Source: Emcibacteraceae bacterium (GTDB lineage Bacteria; Pseudomonadota; Alphaproteobacteria; Sphingomonadales; Emcibacteraceae). Taken from it: DNA of 13,590 nucleotides. The stretch lies in the NCBI GenBank assembly GCA_016763335.1, contig JAESUD010000234.1, positions 1-13,590 on the forward strand, in the 5' to 3' direction. The translations under genes were made by a program, and so were the position numbers. Under the pieces are notes generated by a model. That model saw nothing but the letters and a program-made list of their open reading frames with translations, made no database searches and was not told the origin of the DNA. Below, piece after piece: positions 6,861-13,590 of this stretch (the stretch's first letter is position 1; each line of letters begins with the position of its first letter).

Positions 6861-7751
6861 ATGGATAAACTATCAAACATGAAAGCGTTCGCACAGGTGG
6901 CGCAAACAAAAAGCTTTGCTGAGGCTGCAATTAAATTGGGTCTCGCGACATCTGTCGTTAGCAAACGTGTTAAAGATTTAGAAGAATTTCTTGGTGCTCA
7001 GCTATTTCATAGAACGACCCGCAGAGTTAACCTTACAGATACGGGATATAGCTATCTTGAATATGTGCGAAAGTTTCTTGATGAACTCGAAGAGGTAGAA
7101 GAAAATATACGCCACAAAACCCAAAAACCAATTGGCGAGATCAAATTGGCGGCCCCATTAAGTTTCGGCGTAAAATATCTTGGCCCCGCACTTTCAGATT
7201 ATCTAAATAAATATCAAGATGTATCCATTAAAACTTTTTTGTCTGACCGACAGATTGACTTAGTGGAAGAAGGCTATGACCTATCCATACGCATTGGTCA
7301 ATTGAAAGATTCCAGCCTTATTTCAAAAAAACTTTCAACATGCAGACGCGTAGTTTGTGGCAGTCCTGCATATTTTGCAAAACATGGACGCCCGGAAAAA
7401 CCAAAAGACCTGATGGGACATAATTGTATGAGTTATACAAACTTATCAGATGGCAAGGCTTGGCCATTCATTATTGAGGGCAAAAAGATATGGAAATCAA
7501 CATCAGGACGATTTTATTCCGATAATGGTGATCTGTTATGTGAAGCCGCTATTGATGGGTGTGGCATAACTCTTTTACCAACATTCATTGTTGGTAAAGC
7601 GGTCAAAAGAGGTGATCTTGAAATCATATTGGAAGACTATGAAGAACCCGACTTTAATATATATGCTATTTATCAAAACAGGCGCCATCTTTCAACAAAA
7701 GTCAGGACGTTAATCGATTATCTAAGTGAATATTTTAAAAATGGTTTGTAA
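6861..7751 (+). CDS. LysR-family transcriptional regulator
   Basis: This encodes 296 residues from the ATG at 6861. An ATG at 6831 is in frame, but the family normally begins as here (MDKLSNMKAFAQVAQTKSFA), and the -10 box lies too near the earlier one. Residues about 4-62 are the winged helix-turn-helix (SFAEAAIKLGLATSVVSKRV, with LFHRTTRRVNLTDTG closing the wing), followed by a linker helix. Residues about 88-296 are the periplasmic-binding-protein-like effector domain, with the conserved AAPLSFG, CGSPAYF and GCGITLLP segments. This is the CrgA-like type often found divergent from pirins and NADPH oxidoreductases that respond to quinones or electrophiles. The divergent arrangement suggests it controls pirin and itself; the inducer is unknown. 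Neither start has a strong ribosome binding site. Confidence 0.93.
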   Translation: MDKLSNMKAFAQVAQTKSFAEAAIKLGLATSVVSKRVKDLEEFLGAQLFHRTTRRVNLTDTGYSYLEYVRKFLDELEEVEENIRHKTQKPIGEIKLAAPLSFGVKYLGPALSDYLNKYQDVSIKTFLSDRQIDLVEEGYDLSIRIGQLKDSSLISKKLSTCRRVVCGSPAYFAKHGRPEKPKDLMGHNCMSYTNLSDGKAWPFIIEGKKIWKSTSGRFYSDNGDLLCEAAIDGCGITLLPTFIVGKAVKRGDLEIILEDYEEPDFNIYAIYQNRRHLSTKVRTLIDYLSEYFKNGL

Positions 7752-7799
7752 CAAAGATAAATTCATAGGGGCTTGCCACCTAGTTTTAACACGGCAAAC

Positions 7800-7829
7800 A
7801 GCTCAATTCACATAAACGTGAATTGAGCT
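7800..7829. terminator. Perfect 12-bp hairpin after the LysR gene
   Basis: AGCTCAATTCAC (7800-7811) and GTGAATTGAGCT (7818-7829) are perfect reverse complements around a 6-base loop ATAAAC, 48 bases after the LysR stop. No T-run follows on either strand, so it is not a classic Rho-independent terminator; it may protect or end the LysR transcript, or be an operator for the TPR gene downstream. Confidence 0.5.
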
Positions 7830-7853
7830 CATTAATATTCTGTTCTAACATTG

Positions 7854-7879
7854 ATGAAATAATATCAATTATATTTCAT
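7854..7879. repeat. Inverted repeat upstream of the TPR gene
   Basis: ATGAAATA (7854-7861) and TATTTCAT (7872-7879) are perfect 8-bp reverse complements with a 10-base spacer, about 38 bases before the ATG at 7917. It could be a regulator site in the promoter of the TPR gene. Being almost all A and T, it could also be chance. Confidence 0.3.
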
Positions 7880-7916
7880 TATTTTCTTACATAGAATTTT
7901 CAACGGAACCTAAGTT

Positions 7917-8447
7917 ATGAACACCTGTTTAATTAAAAACATAATTATGGGAACATTTATTATTGCTCTTTCATTTATGCTACCAACATTATCTCATGCG
8001 CAGGCAGATACTCATGGCGGTTTACCAAGGATAGACGTGGACAGCAAAGCTTATTCAGCTACCGTGAAAATAATGGGTTTAATAAACAAAGGTGATTACG
8101 ACGAGGCAGAACGCCTTTCTAGACGTTTAATTAAATCAGAAAAAAGGAATAATAAAAAAAGAAACGAAGATTCCGATTTCTACAAGGGTGCGTACAATTC
8201 CCTATGTGTTAGCCTAACTGGCCTTGGAAGAATTGATGACGCAATGCAAGTGTGCAATCAATCGATAGGTTTTAGTCCAACAAATTGGGAAAGCCTTAAA
8301 AGTCGCGCCACGCTATATTATAGGACACAAAGTTTCCAAAAATCGCTTGATGATTTTTCATTGTCACTCGAACACGCACCAAACAATCAAGAAATAATTG
8401 ATGTGTTGAATCAAAATATCGGCGTCGTCAAATCTAAAATAAAGTAG
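7917..8447 (+). CDS. Exported tetratricopeptide-repeat protein
   Basis: This encodes 176 residues. Residues 1-28 are a signal peptide (IIMGTFIIALSFMLPTLSHA, cleavage after SHA). The mature part is helical. Two recognisable TPR units lie at about 89-122 (AYNSLCVSLTGLGRIDDAM, then SIGFSP) and 123-156 (SLKSRATLYYRTQSFQKSL, then SLEHAP), with a likely degenerate one at about 46-76 (INKGDYDEAERLSRRLI) before a basic stretch KRNNKKR. TPRs bind partner proteins, here in the periplasm; there is no catalytic domain. C97 and C113 could form a disulfide. The gene stands alone: LysR ends 165 bases before it and the arginase-family gene converges on it 44 bases after its stop. The ATG has GGA ten bases upstream. 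The partner and role cannot be predicted. Confidence 0.8.
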   Translation: MNTCLIKNIIMGTFIIALSFMLPTLSHAQADTHGGLPRIDVDSKAYSATVKIMGLINKGDYDEAERLSRRLIKSEKRNNKKRNEDSDFYKGAYNSLCVSLTGLGRIDDAMQVCNQSIGFSPTNWESLKSRATLYYRTQSFQKSLDDFSLSLEHAPNNQEIIDVLNQNIGVVKSKIK

Positions 8448-8491
8448 AATGCCAAAGGCTGCTGATAACGAGCTAATTCTTATAAAAACCT

Positions 8492-9318
8492 TTAAAAACT
8501 ATCATTAATTATGCCACCTTCTATTAGTATTCTTGATATCTGGTTTGCTGACTTTGACTGTCTCCCACAATATTCGACTATTCCAACTCCAACAATGTCA
8601 AACCGTTTCACCAACTCAGACAGGCATTCACTCAACTGTTCGCAACTCGGACCGCCCTGAGTAGGCATGAGAGAGTCAGAAAAATGATCTGGATTAATAA
8701 CATCGACATCAATATGAACATATATTTTACTGAACCCAGAGGTCGCAATTTGATTAATTAAATCATTACCAATTTCACAAATAGTGACATTTGAACTTTC
8801 AATATATTGCTTCTCTACTTTATCCATATCACGAACGCCTGCAAGAAAAACCTGTCTACTAATAATAGGCCTGTCTATATTTTCACAAAACACGTCAGGC
8901 CCATTACCAAGCAACGTCCGCAAAACCATTCCGTGAAAATGACCACTAGGAGATGTATCTGGGCTATTCAAATCCGCATGAGCATCAAACCATATTACTG
9001 CTATATCTCCGTCGTACCGATTGTTTAAGTACGAAACCGGTGCTGCCTCAGTGCCACATGTCCCGCCAACGGTAAACACACGTTCGGGAGATGTTTCCTG
9101 AAGTATATTCAACGTATTTAAAAAATTATTCCCAATAGTATCTAAAGCAAAAACACCATTGGTTGTTGATAAATTTGTTCTGTATTATAATTGTTTTCAA
9201 CAAAAGGTTTATTGTTGAAAAGTTTCCGTGCAAGTTTTATAGAACCTTTTTCAAGTATCTTACTCTCACAACCCTGCCACTCTGAATTAAGAAATAATAA
9301 AGCGTCTTTCATTACCAT
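8492..9318 (-). pseudogene. Arginase/agmatinase/formiminoglutamase-family gene, split by a one-base frameshift
   Basis: Ureohydrolases of this family use two Mn2+ ions to hydrolyse guanidino compounds to urea and an amine. The N-terminal frame (ATG at 9318, with in-frame TTG 9324 and ATG 9312 also possible) gives KDALLFLNSEWQG and runs to QQPMVFLL and a stop at 9142. From about 9158 the next frame carries on as NGVFALDTIGNNFLNT, then VFTVGGTCGTEAAPVSYLN and so on to the stop at 8492. Adding one base in CCAATGG (9156-9162) restores a protein of about 275 residues, normal for the family. Metal motifs are present: GGTCGTE, WFDAHADLN (D-x-H-x-D) and HIDVDVINP (D-x-D). The subgroup and substrate are unclear. 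The gene follows the sensor kinase on the same strand after about 160 bases and converges with the TPR gene. It is either a sequencing error or a recent pseudogene. Confidence 0.85.
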
Positions 9319-9346
9319 CACCAAAATTGATTTTTATCATTCAAAT

Positions 9347-9375
9347 CATATAACGTACGATAGTACTACGAGCAA
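9347..9375 (-). promoter_or_regulatory. Candidate promoter of the arginase-family gene
   Basis: TTGCTC (9375-9370) and TATATG (9352-9347) are 17 bases apart on the minus strand, about 29 bases before the ATG at 9318. The match to consensus is moderate. A TATAAT at 9424-9419 is an alternative -10 without a good -35. I see nothing else in 9325-9479. Confidence 0.25.
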
Positions 9376-9479
9376 CTCATCAATATTCCATGGCTTTATT
9401 TTAATCTGGAGAGCGGTGATTATATTAAATAGTTTCAAGCATTTTTGAATTTTATTTTATGAAAGATTAATAAAATTTA

Positions 9480-12014
9480 TCACGAAACAACATGCAACTC
9501 TGGTAACCTTTCCGATACGCGGACATTTTTGTTAGGAATTTGAACAATGGCTTTTGTCCCAACTCCTACAATACTTTCAAGAGAAAAATTGCCATCATGC
9601 ATTTCGACAAGCTGGGTTACGATAGCTAGCCCTAGACCAGTGCCTTCTTCATTAAGTTCATGGTCATCATGAATTTGCCCAAAAGGGATTAACACATGCT
9701 CTAATTTATCCTGAGGAATACCAATACCTGTGTCCTTAACTTCTATAGATATAGAACCCTCCTCAGATAGCGAATATGAAAATTTTATATTACCTCCATC
9801 TTCGGTAAACTTGACTGAATTGGAGAGTAAATTGATGAATATCCTTCTAAATGCCGATAAATCACCAAGAAGTTTAACTGTATTGCTCAAATTCAAATTA
9901 TAGCATGAAACTTTAATGTTTTTTGCATTCGCCTCAATTTCAAGCATCTTGATCGTTTCTTTTATACAATTGTGCAGACAAAACTCTTCTTCTCGCAACT
10001 GCCATTTACCAGCCTCAATTTTTGATAAATCAAGAATATCATTAATCACAGTTGAAAGATGCTTTCCACTATTTGAAATATCTGTCAGGTATTCCTTATA
10101 TTTTGGCGGACTTATCTCGCCAAAAGTCCCTGATGTCATAACTTCGGAGAACCCAATAATCGCATTTAACGGCGTTCTTATTTCATGGCTCATATTTGCA
10201 AGAAAGGTCGATTTAGCTCTACTCTCTTTTTCCGCAACTGATAAAGCAACTTGCGCTAACTTTTCGGATCTCTCTAATTTCATCGCTATCGTTTTTCTTT
10301 TATCAACTTCCCGCCTCAGGCTATAAACCCAACCTAAAATAACCAGTATTATAAATCCCGCAATACTAAGAATTTGAAATATCACTTTGTAATTTTGTTT
10401 GTTTTCAATTCTCAACGCCAACCATTCACTACTGATTTCTATTTTTTCAGCTTCTGTAAAAGATTGAATAGCTTTTTGCATCGCGCTCGCAAGTAGTGGA
10501 AGTTCAGAACGAATACCTATGGACAAAGATGTTTTATACGGAGCCTCACCCACAACAACCAGTTGAGTTAGTCCTTCTGAGGCAATTGTATATGATGTCG
10601 TCGTTATATCACCAACATATGCATCAACTGTACCATTTAACACAAGTTCAAGGGCATCATGCACAGTTTTGACTTCAATAACCTTAATGCTTGGATAATC
10701 TTGACGGATAAAGCTTGTAACGGAAAAACCTTCTACTTGCGATATGGTATAACCGGAAAGGCCGGCCATATTACCAAAAATTTTCCCACCCCCGAGCGCA
10801 AATATCACATTAGTCAGCGATAAGTATGGATCCGTAAATTTTAAAAACCGACGCCTTTCTGGAGTTGAAACTACAGCCGAAAACATATCTGCCTCACCTG
10901 CATTAAATTTCTCAACACCCTCAGTCCAGTTATTATTTCCGACCCAAACAAATTTCACATCTAACTTTTCCTCGATTTTCGCTAAATATGATCCGGATAT
11001 CCCGCTAATAGTTTGGTCCGGTTCGATCACTTCCAAAGGAGAGATCGTTGGATCTACGGCAACATTTATAATATTATTTTGTGATAACCAAGCGCGTTCT
11101 TCAGAAGTCAACTCTACCTGAGTGTTATCGTCATACTTATTTTGCCATTTGATTGATAACTCATTTAATTCTCTTTCACTTATAGCGGCCTTGCCTTTTT
11201 CCAAGATGGCGATCAGTTCCGGCCAATCATTACGGACACCCAGTCTTAAAATTATTTTATCGGTAATTTCTGGTAATTTTTCACGTCCAAGAACTTCTAA
11301 ACCGGGTATAAAATTTTTGGTAATAATATAATTTGCGATTGGAAGTGTCACTGAGACAACATCAATAGTCCCTGCAGAAACAGATATCAGTGCTTCTTGG
11401 ATATTTTTCTGTTCCACCAAATGAAAGTTAGGGTATCTTCTTTGATAAATCTCTGCATGAGCAAACCCTTTGATGACACCAATTTTTTTATTCGCAAGAT
11501 CATCCATTTTTTCAATTGGAGCTGACCCACTGCGACCAAAATATACAATTGGCAATTCTATGTAGGGAGAGGTGAATTCAAGAAATTTCTCACGGTCCAA
11601 GGATTGAACGATGCTATGTGTTACATCAATTTTCTTGTTTTCTAATTGATCACTTAACTCATCCCATCGGTACCCATTAACATATTCGATTTTGAAATCA
11701 ATTTTCTCTGCTAATAAATTGAGATAGTCTATAGAATAACCTGCTGGTTCTCCCGCTATTACAAAATCAAATGGAGGCCAATCCATCTGGTTCGTCACCT
11801 TAATTACTGGATGTTCCGAAACCCAAATTTGCTCTTCTTTCGTTAAGATGAAATTTTCTTGTGGAGTTTCAGTATTTAAGGTTTGAGCAATAACTTCATT
11901 GAAAGAAACAATTATTAGAAAATACAAACAAATAAAAATCGTACATACGGTGAAATGACGTAAATACTTACTACACCTGTCATCCTCAACATTACTGTAC
12001 ACATTATTTTTCAA
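9480..12014 (-). CDS. Membrane sensor histidine kinase with two tandem periplasmic solute-binding domains (BvgS/EvgS-like input)
   Basis: This encodes 844 residues. In order: an N-terminal membrane segment (about 22-44); a first bacterial solute-binding family 3 (Venus flytrap) domain, about 55-295 (WPPFDFVIAGEPAGYSIDYL); a second, about 303-535 (starting LTSEERAWLSQNNIINVAVD, with VVSTPERRRFLKFTDPY); a membrane helix, about 543-565; a coiled linker; HisKA, about 599-665, with phosphoacceptor H610 (FLANMSHEIRTPLNAIIGFS); HATPase_c, about 715-828, with N box (NLLSNSVKFT, 728-737), G1 (DTGIGIP, 761-767) and G2 (GTGLGL, 791-796). Unlike BvgS/EvgS it has no PAS, receiver or HPt domain, and no response regulator gene lies in the window. 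I take the TTG at 12014, with AGGAG ten bases upstream; the next in-frame start (GTG, 12 bases on) fits worse. Such domains usually bind amino acids or other small ligands. Confidence 0.93.
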   Translation of the reverse strand: MKNNVYSNVEDDRCSKYLRHFTVCTIFICLYFLIIVSFNEVIAQTLNTETPQENFILTKEEQIWVSEHPVIKVTNQMDWPPFDFVIAGEPAGYSIDYLNLLAEKIDFKIEYVNGYRWDELSDQLENKKIDVTHSIVQSLDREKFLEFTSPYIELPIVYFGRSGSAPIEKMDDLANKKIGVIKGFAHAEIYQRRYPNFHLVEQKNIQEALISVSAGTIDVVSVTLPIANYIITKNFIPGLEVLGREKLPEITDKIILRLGVRNDWPELIAILEKGKAAISERELNELSIKWQNKYDDNTQVELTSEERAWLSQNNIINVAVDPTISPLEVIEPDQTISGISGSYLAKIEEKLDVKFVWVGNNNWTEGVEKFNAGEADMFSAVVSTPERRRFLKFTDPYLSLTNVIFALGGGKIFGNMAGLSGYTISQVEGFSVTSFIRQDYPSIKVIEVKTVHDALELVLNGTVDAYVGDITTTSYTIASEGLTQLVVVGEAPYKTSLSIGIRSELPLLASAMQKAIQSFTEAEKIEISSEWLALRIENKQNYKVIFQILSIAGFIILVILGWVYSLRREVDKRKTIAMKLERSEKLAQVALSVAEKESRAKSTFLANMSHEIRTPLNAIIGFSEVMTSGTFGEISPPKYKEYLTDISNSGKHLSTVINDILDLSKIEAGKWQLREEEFCLHNCIKETIKMLEIEANAKNIKVSCYNLNLSNTVKLLGDLSAFRRIFINLLSNSVKFTEDGGNIKFSYSLSEEGSISIEVKDTGIGIPQDKLEHVLIPFGQIHDDHELNEEGTGLGLAIVTQLVEMHDGNFSLESIVGVGTKAIVQIPNKNVRVSERLPELHVVS

Positions 12015-12062
12015 ATGACCGTAGCTCCTAAAAAATTTAGTGTCCCAATAACGATACTACTT

Positions 12063-12091
12063 ATAATATATTACCATAGAATTAATAACAA
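12063..12091 (-). promoter_or_regulatory. Candidate promoter of the histidine kinase gene
   Basis: On the minus strand TTGTTA (12091-12086) and TATTAT (12068-12063) are separated by 17 bases, with the kinase start codon about 49 bases beyond the -10 box. This is the best sigma-70-like match in the 138-base gap, which holds no other recognisable gene or hairpin. Confidence 0.45.
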
Positions 12092-12152
12092 ATCTTAATC
12101 AACAATCATTTTAAGGCAGAAGAGTATATTTTGTAATATCATTAATTAATTT

Positions 12153-12851
12153 CTAATCTGCTTGATTAAATATTTGCAATACTTCCTTTAACATTTTTTC
12201 CATGCCTTTTTTTGCTTGCTCTGGCTGGCCGGCTAAAATGGCATCTGCAACTATTTTATGTTCTTCAACGCTCCCTATCTTAACGCCTTTCATCTTGTTA
12301 GACATACGAATACTGAACCGTAATGCTGTTTCCACAAAACTATCCATAAGCACAAAAAACCGATTGTTACTCGCGGCAAGTACAGCAAGGTGAAAGGCTA
12401 TATCCGTTTCAAGAGGCGACAATTCGCCAATAGTCGCCTGTTCCATTTCTTTAATCGCATTGATTAATGTAATGCGCTGTTCATCGGTTATATTTGTTGC
12501 GGCTAAAAATGCAGCTTGCGGTTCAATCGCCAGTCTGGTGTGTGTGAAGTCAATCATTAACGGTATCGATACTTCACGTTTTAAAAGCCATTGAAGAATA
12601 TCCTGATCGAGAAGATCCCATTCACTTTCTTCGGTAACTATTGTCCCGCGGCGGGGACGCGCAGAAAGAAGTCCTTTAACCGTTAACATTTTGACCGCTT
12701 CACGAATTACGCTACGACTTACATCATATTCGATTCCAAGTTCGGCTTCAGTGGGAAATGCTGTGTCTTTGGAATATTTTCCCGAAACGACCTCTACGCC
12801 CAATTGATGCACAATATCAAAAGTTAAACTATATGCTCTTTTTCTACTCAT
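12153..12851 (-). CDS. GntR-family transcriptional regulator, FadR subfamily (FCD domain)
   Basis: This encodes 232 residues. Residues about 8-72 are the GntR winged helix-turn-helix (FPTEAELGIEYDVSRSVIRE, then LTVKGLLSARPRRGTIV). Residues about 98-225 are the all-helical FCD ligand domain. Of the usual metal ligands D150, H154 and H198 are visible (ETDIAFH, EEHKIV); the later position where many members have His is here in GMEKMLKE, so a fourth ligand may be missing. The resemblance to DgoR-type regulators and the one-base overlap (TAATG) with the upstream SMP-30 gene suggest a repressor of a sugar-acid operon that responds to a pathway intermediate. The ribosome binding site AAAGGG lies inside the SMP-30 coding end, seven bases before the ATG. 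Confidence 0.92.
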   Translation of the reverse strand: MSRKRAYSLTFDIVHQLGVEVVSGKYSKDTAFPTEAELGIEYDVSRSVIREAVKMLTVKGLLSARPRRGTIVTEESEWDLLDQDILQWLLKREVSIPLMIDFTHTRLAIEPQAAFLAATNITDEQRITLINAIKEMEQATIGELSPLETDIAFHLAVLAASNNRFFVLMDSFVETALRFSIRMSNKMKGVKIGSVEEHKIVADAILAGQPEQAKKGMEKMLKEVLQIFNQAD

Positions 12852-13590
12852 TATTGCGCCCTTTTAATTTTATAATAATGATCTCTATTAACGCCTTTTA
12901 CGTCTGATTTAAATATAAACAGATTGCCTGCTTCAGGTTGTTTATCAAGTTCCTGCTTTGTTAATCCTTCGCGTGCCGTAGTTACAAAAATAATATCCAT
13001 ATCATCACCACCAAATGTCACACATGTTGGCTGACTTGCTGGCAATTTAAGTTCATGGCTTACTTGGCCTTGGCTATCATAACGAATGACCGCGCCAGAA
13101 CCCCACAGGGCACACCATAAAGAGTTTGCACTATCCATTGTTGCGCCGTCTGGATACGCCCCCTCGGGTAAATGAGCAAAAATTGATTTATTTGAAATTG
13201 AACCATTAATTTGATTAAAGTCATACCGAATTATATTCTGCGTCGGGGTATCGGCAAAAAACATATGCTCGCCGTTCACACTCCACGCCAGTCCATTAGA
13301 TATTCTAATATTACTTATATGCTTTTTTACTATTCCTGCTTCAATAGAATATAGACTTGCACCAGTTAGCGGCCCGACAGCACTATTTTCAATCATTGAT
13401 CCAGCCCAGAACCTGCCTTGCGGGTCTAACCTACCATCATTCATTCTGGTGCTAGGATGCTGGGATTCAACTTCTATTTTGTTAGATAGTTTTTGAGTCT
13501 GGTAATTGTAAAGGGCAAAACCAAATGAAAAAGCGCAAATTAAAATATCTTCATCTTCCGTCAAACCAAAAGCACCAAGTCGGTCTGGTA
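12851..13590 (-). CDS. SMP-30/gluconolactonase/LRE-family protein (5' end cut by window edge)
   Basis: These are six-bladed beta-propeller lactonases with one bound divalent metal, typically opening sugar lactones to sugar acids. About 246 codons to the stop at 12851 are visible; the family is about 290-300, so roughly 50 residues with the first metal-ligand Glu lie beyond base 13590. The frame is open to the edge (visible start PDRLGAFGLTEDED). Conserved sites present: MNDGRLDPQGRFWAGSM with the substrate-contacting Asn, ISNGLAWSVNGE with the metal-ligand Asn, and YPDGATMDSANSLWCALWGS with the catalytic Asp. The C-terminus (GNLFIFKSDVKGV) is complete. It is expected in the cytoplasm. The downstream FadR-type regulator overlaps it, so this is probably part of a hexonate or pentonate catabolic operon whose other genes are outside the window. 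Confidence 0.9.
   Translation of the reverse strand, partial: PDRLGAFGLTEDEDILICAFSFGFALYNYQTQKLSNKIEVESQHPSTRMNDGRLDPQGRFWAGSMIENSAVGPLTGASLYSIEAGIVKKHISNIRISNGLAWSVNGEHMFFADTPTQNIIRYDFNQINGSISNKSIFAHLPEGAYPDGATMDSANSLWCALWGSGAVIRYDSQGQVSHELKLPASQPTCVTFGGDDMDIIFVTTAREGLTKQELDKQPEAGNLFIFKSDVKGVNRDHYYKIKRAQ

Noticed and set aside
8448..8491. Bidirectional terminator between the converging TPR and arginase-family genes
   Set aside because: No stable hairpin is visible; only AAAGG and CCTTT about 30 bases apart.
9354..9370. Imperfect palindrome CGTACGATAGTACTACG upstream of the arginase-family gene
   Set aside because: Only the outer CGTA/TACG pairs are symmetric; too weak to call an operator.
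9916..10326. 136-codon plus-strand frame inside the histidine kinase gene
   Set aside because: It lies opposite the HisKA region and downstream linker, whose motifs are intact on the minus strand.
1..13590. Mobile element, phage defence island or CRISPR array
   Set aside because: No transposase, integrase, direct-repeat array, tRNA attachment site or defence-gene motif is visible on either strand.

Overview
The window looks like chromosomal DNA of an AT-rich Gram-negative proteobacterium. The evidence is a tripartite RND efflux system with an outer-membrane channel, signal peptides on periplasmic proteins, and LysR and GntR/FadR regulators. The protein types suggest a marine alphaproteobacterium, but the sequence alone does not settle that. 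I see no rRNA, tRNA, CRISPR array, insertion sequence or phage gene.

Layout. (1) Bases 1-4406, minus strand: a copper/silver efflux operon read from right to left. It holds a small Met/Cys-rich exported protein, cusC (TolC-like channel), cusB (membrane-fusion adaptor with a C-terminal CusF copper domain), a short ORF with the rest of that domain plus a second CusF domain, and the 5' part of cusA (RND pump), cut by the window edge. (2) Bases 4452-6752, minus strand: a compact run of a pirin (YhhW-type quercetinase), a 41-codon relic of an NADPH-dependent FMN reductase, an ABM-fold monooxygenase and an LtrA-family membrane protein split by a frameshift. A divergent LysR regulator (6861-7751, plus strand) shares the promoter region with pirin and probably controls it. 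(3) 7917-8447, plus strand: an isolated exported TPR protein, preceded by a perfect 12-bp hairpin. (4) 8492-12014, minus strand: an orphan histidine kinase with two tandem periplasmic solute-binding domains, then an arginase-family gene split by a frameshift. (5) 12153-13590, minus strand: an SMP-30/gluconolactonase-family gene, cut by the window edge, overlapping by one base with a FadR-type GntR regulator; this is probably the edge of a sugar-acid catabolic operon.

The most notable point is that four reading frames (cusB/CusF, LtrA, the FMN reductase relic, arginase) are each broken by what looks like one missing base in a short run of identical bases. Restoring one base in each gives a normal family sequence. 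This could be sequencing error or real gene decay; read-level data would decide. Two observations stand apart from it: the probable CusB with two tandem CusF domains whose metal site has Met in place of Trp, and the FMN reductase relic, which has also lost everything after about codon 41 at the start codon of the next gene. I did not find a convincing wholly new system; the copper operon with its double CusF adaptor is the most unusual piece.
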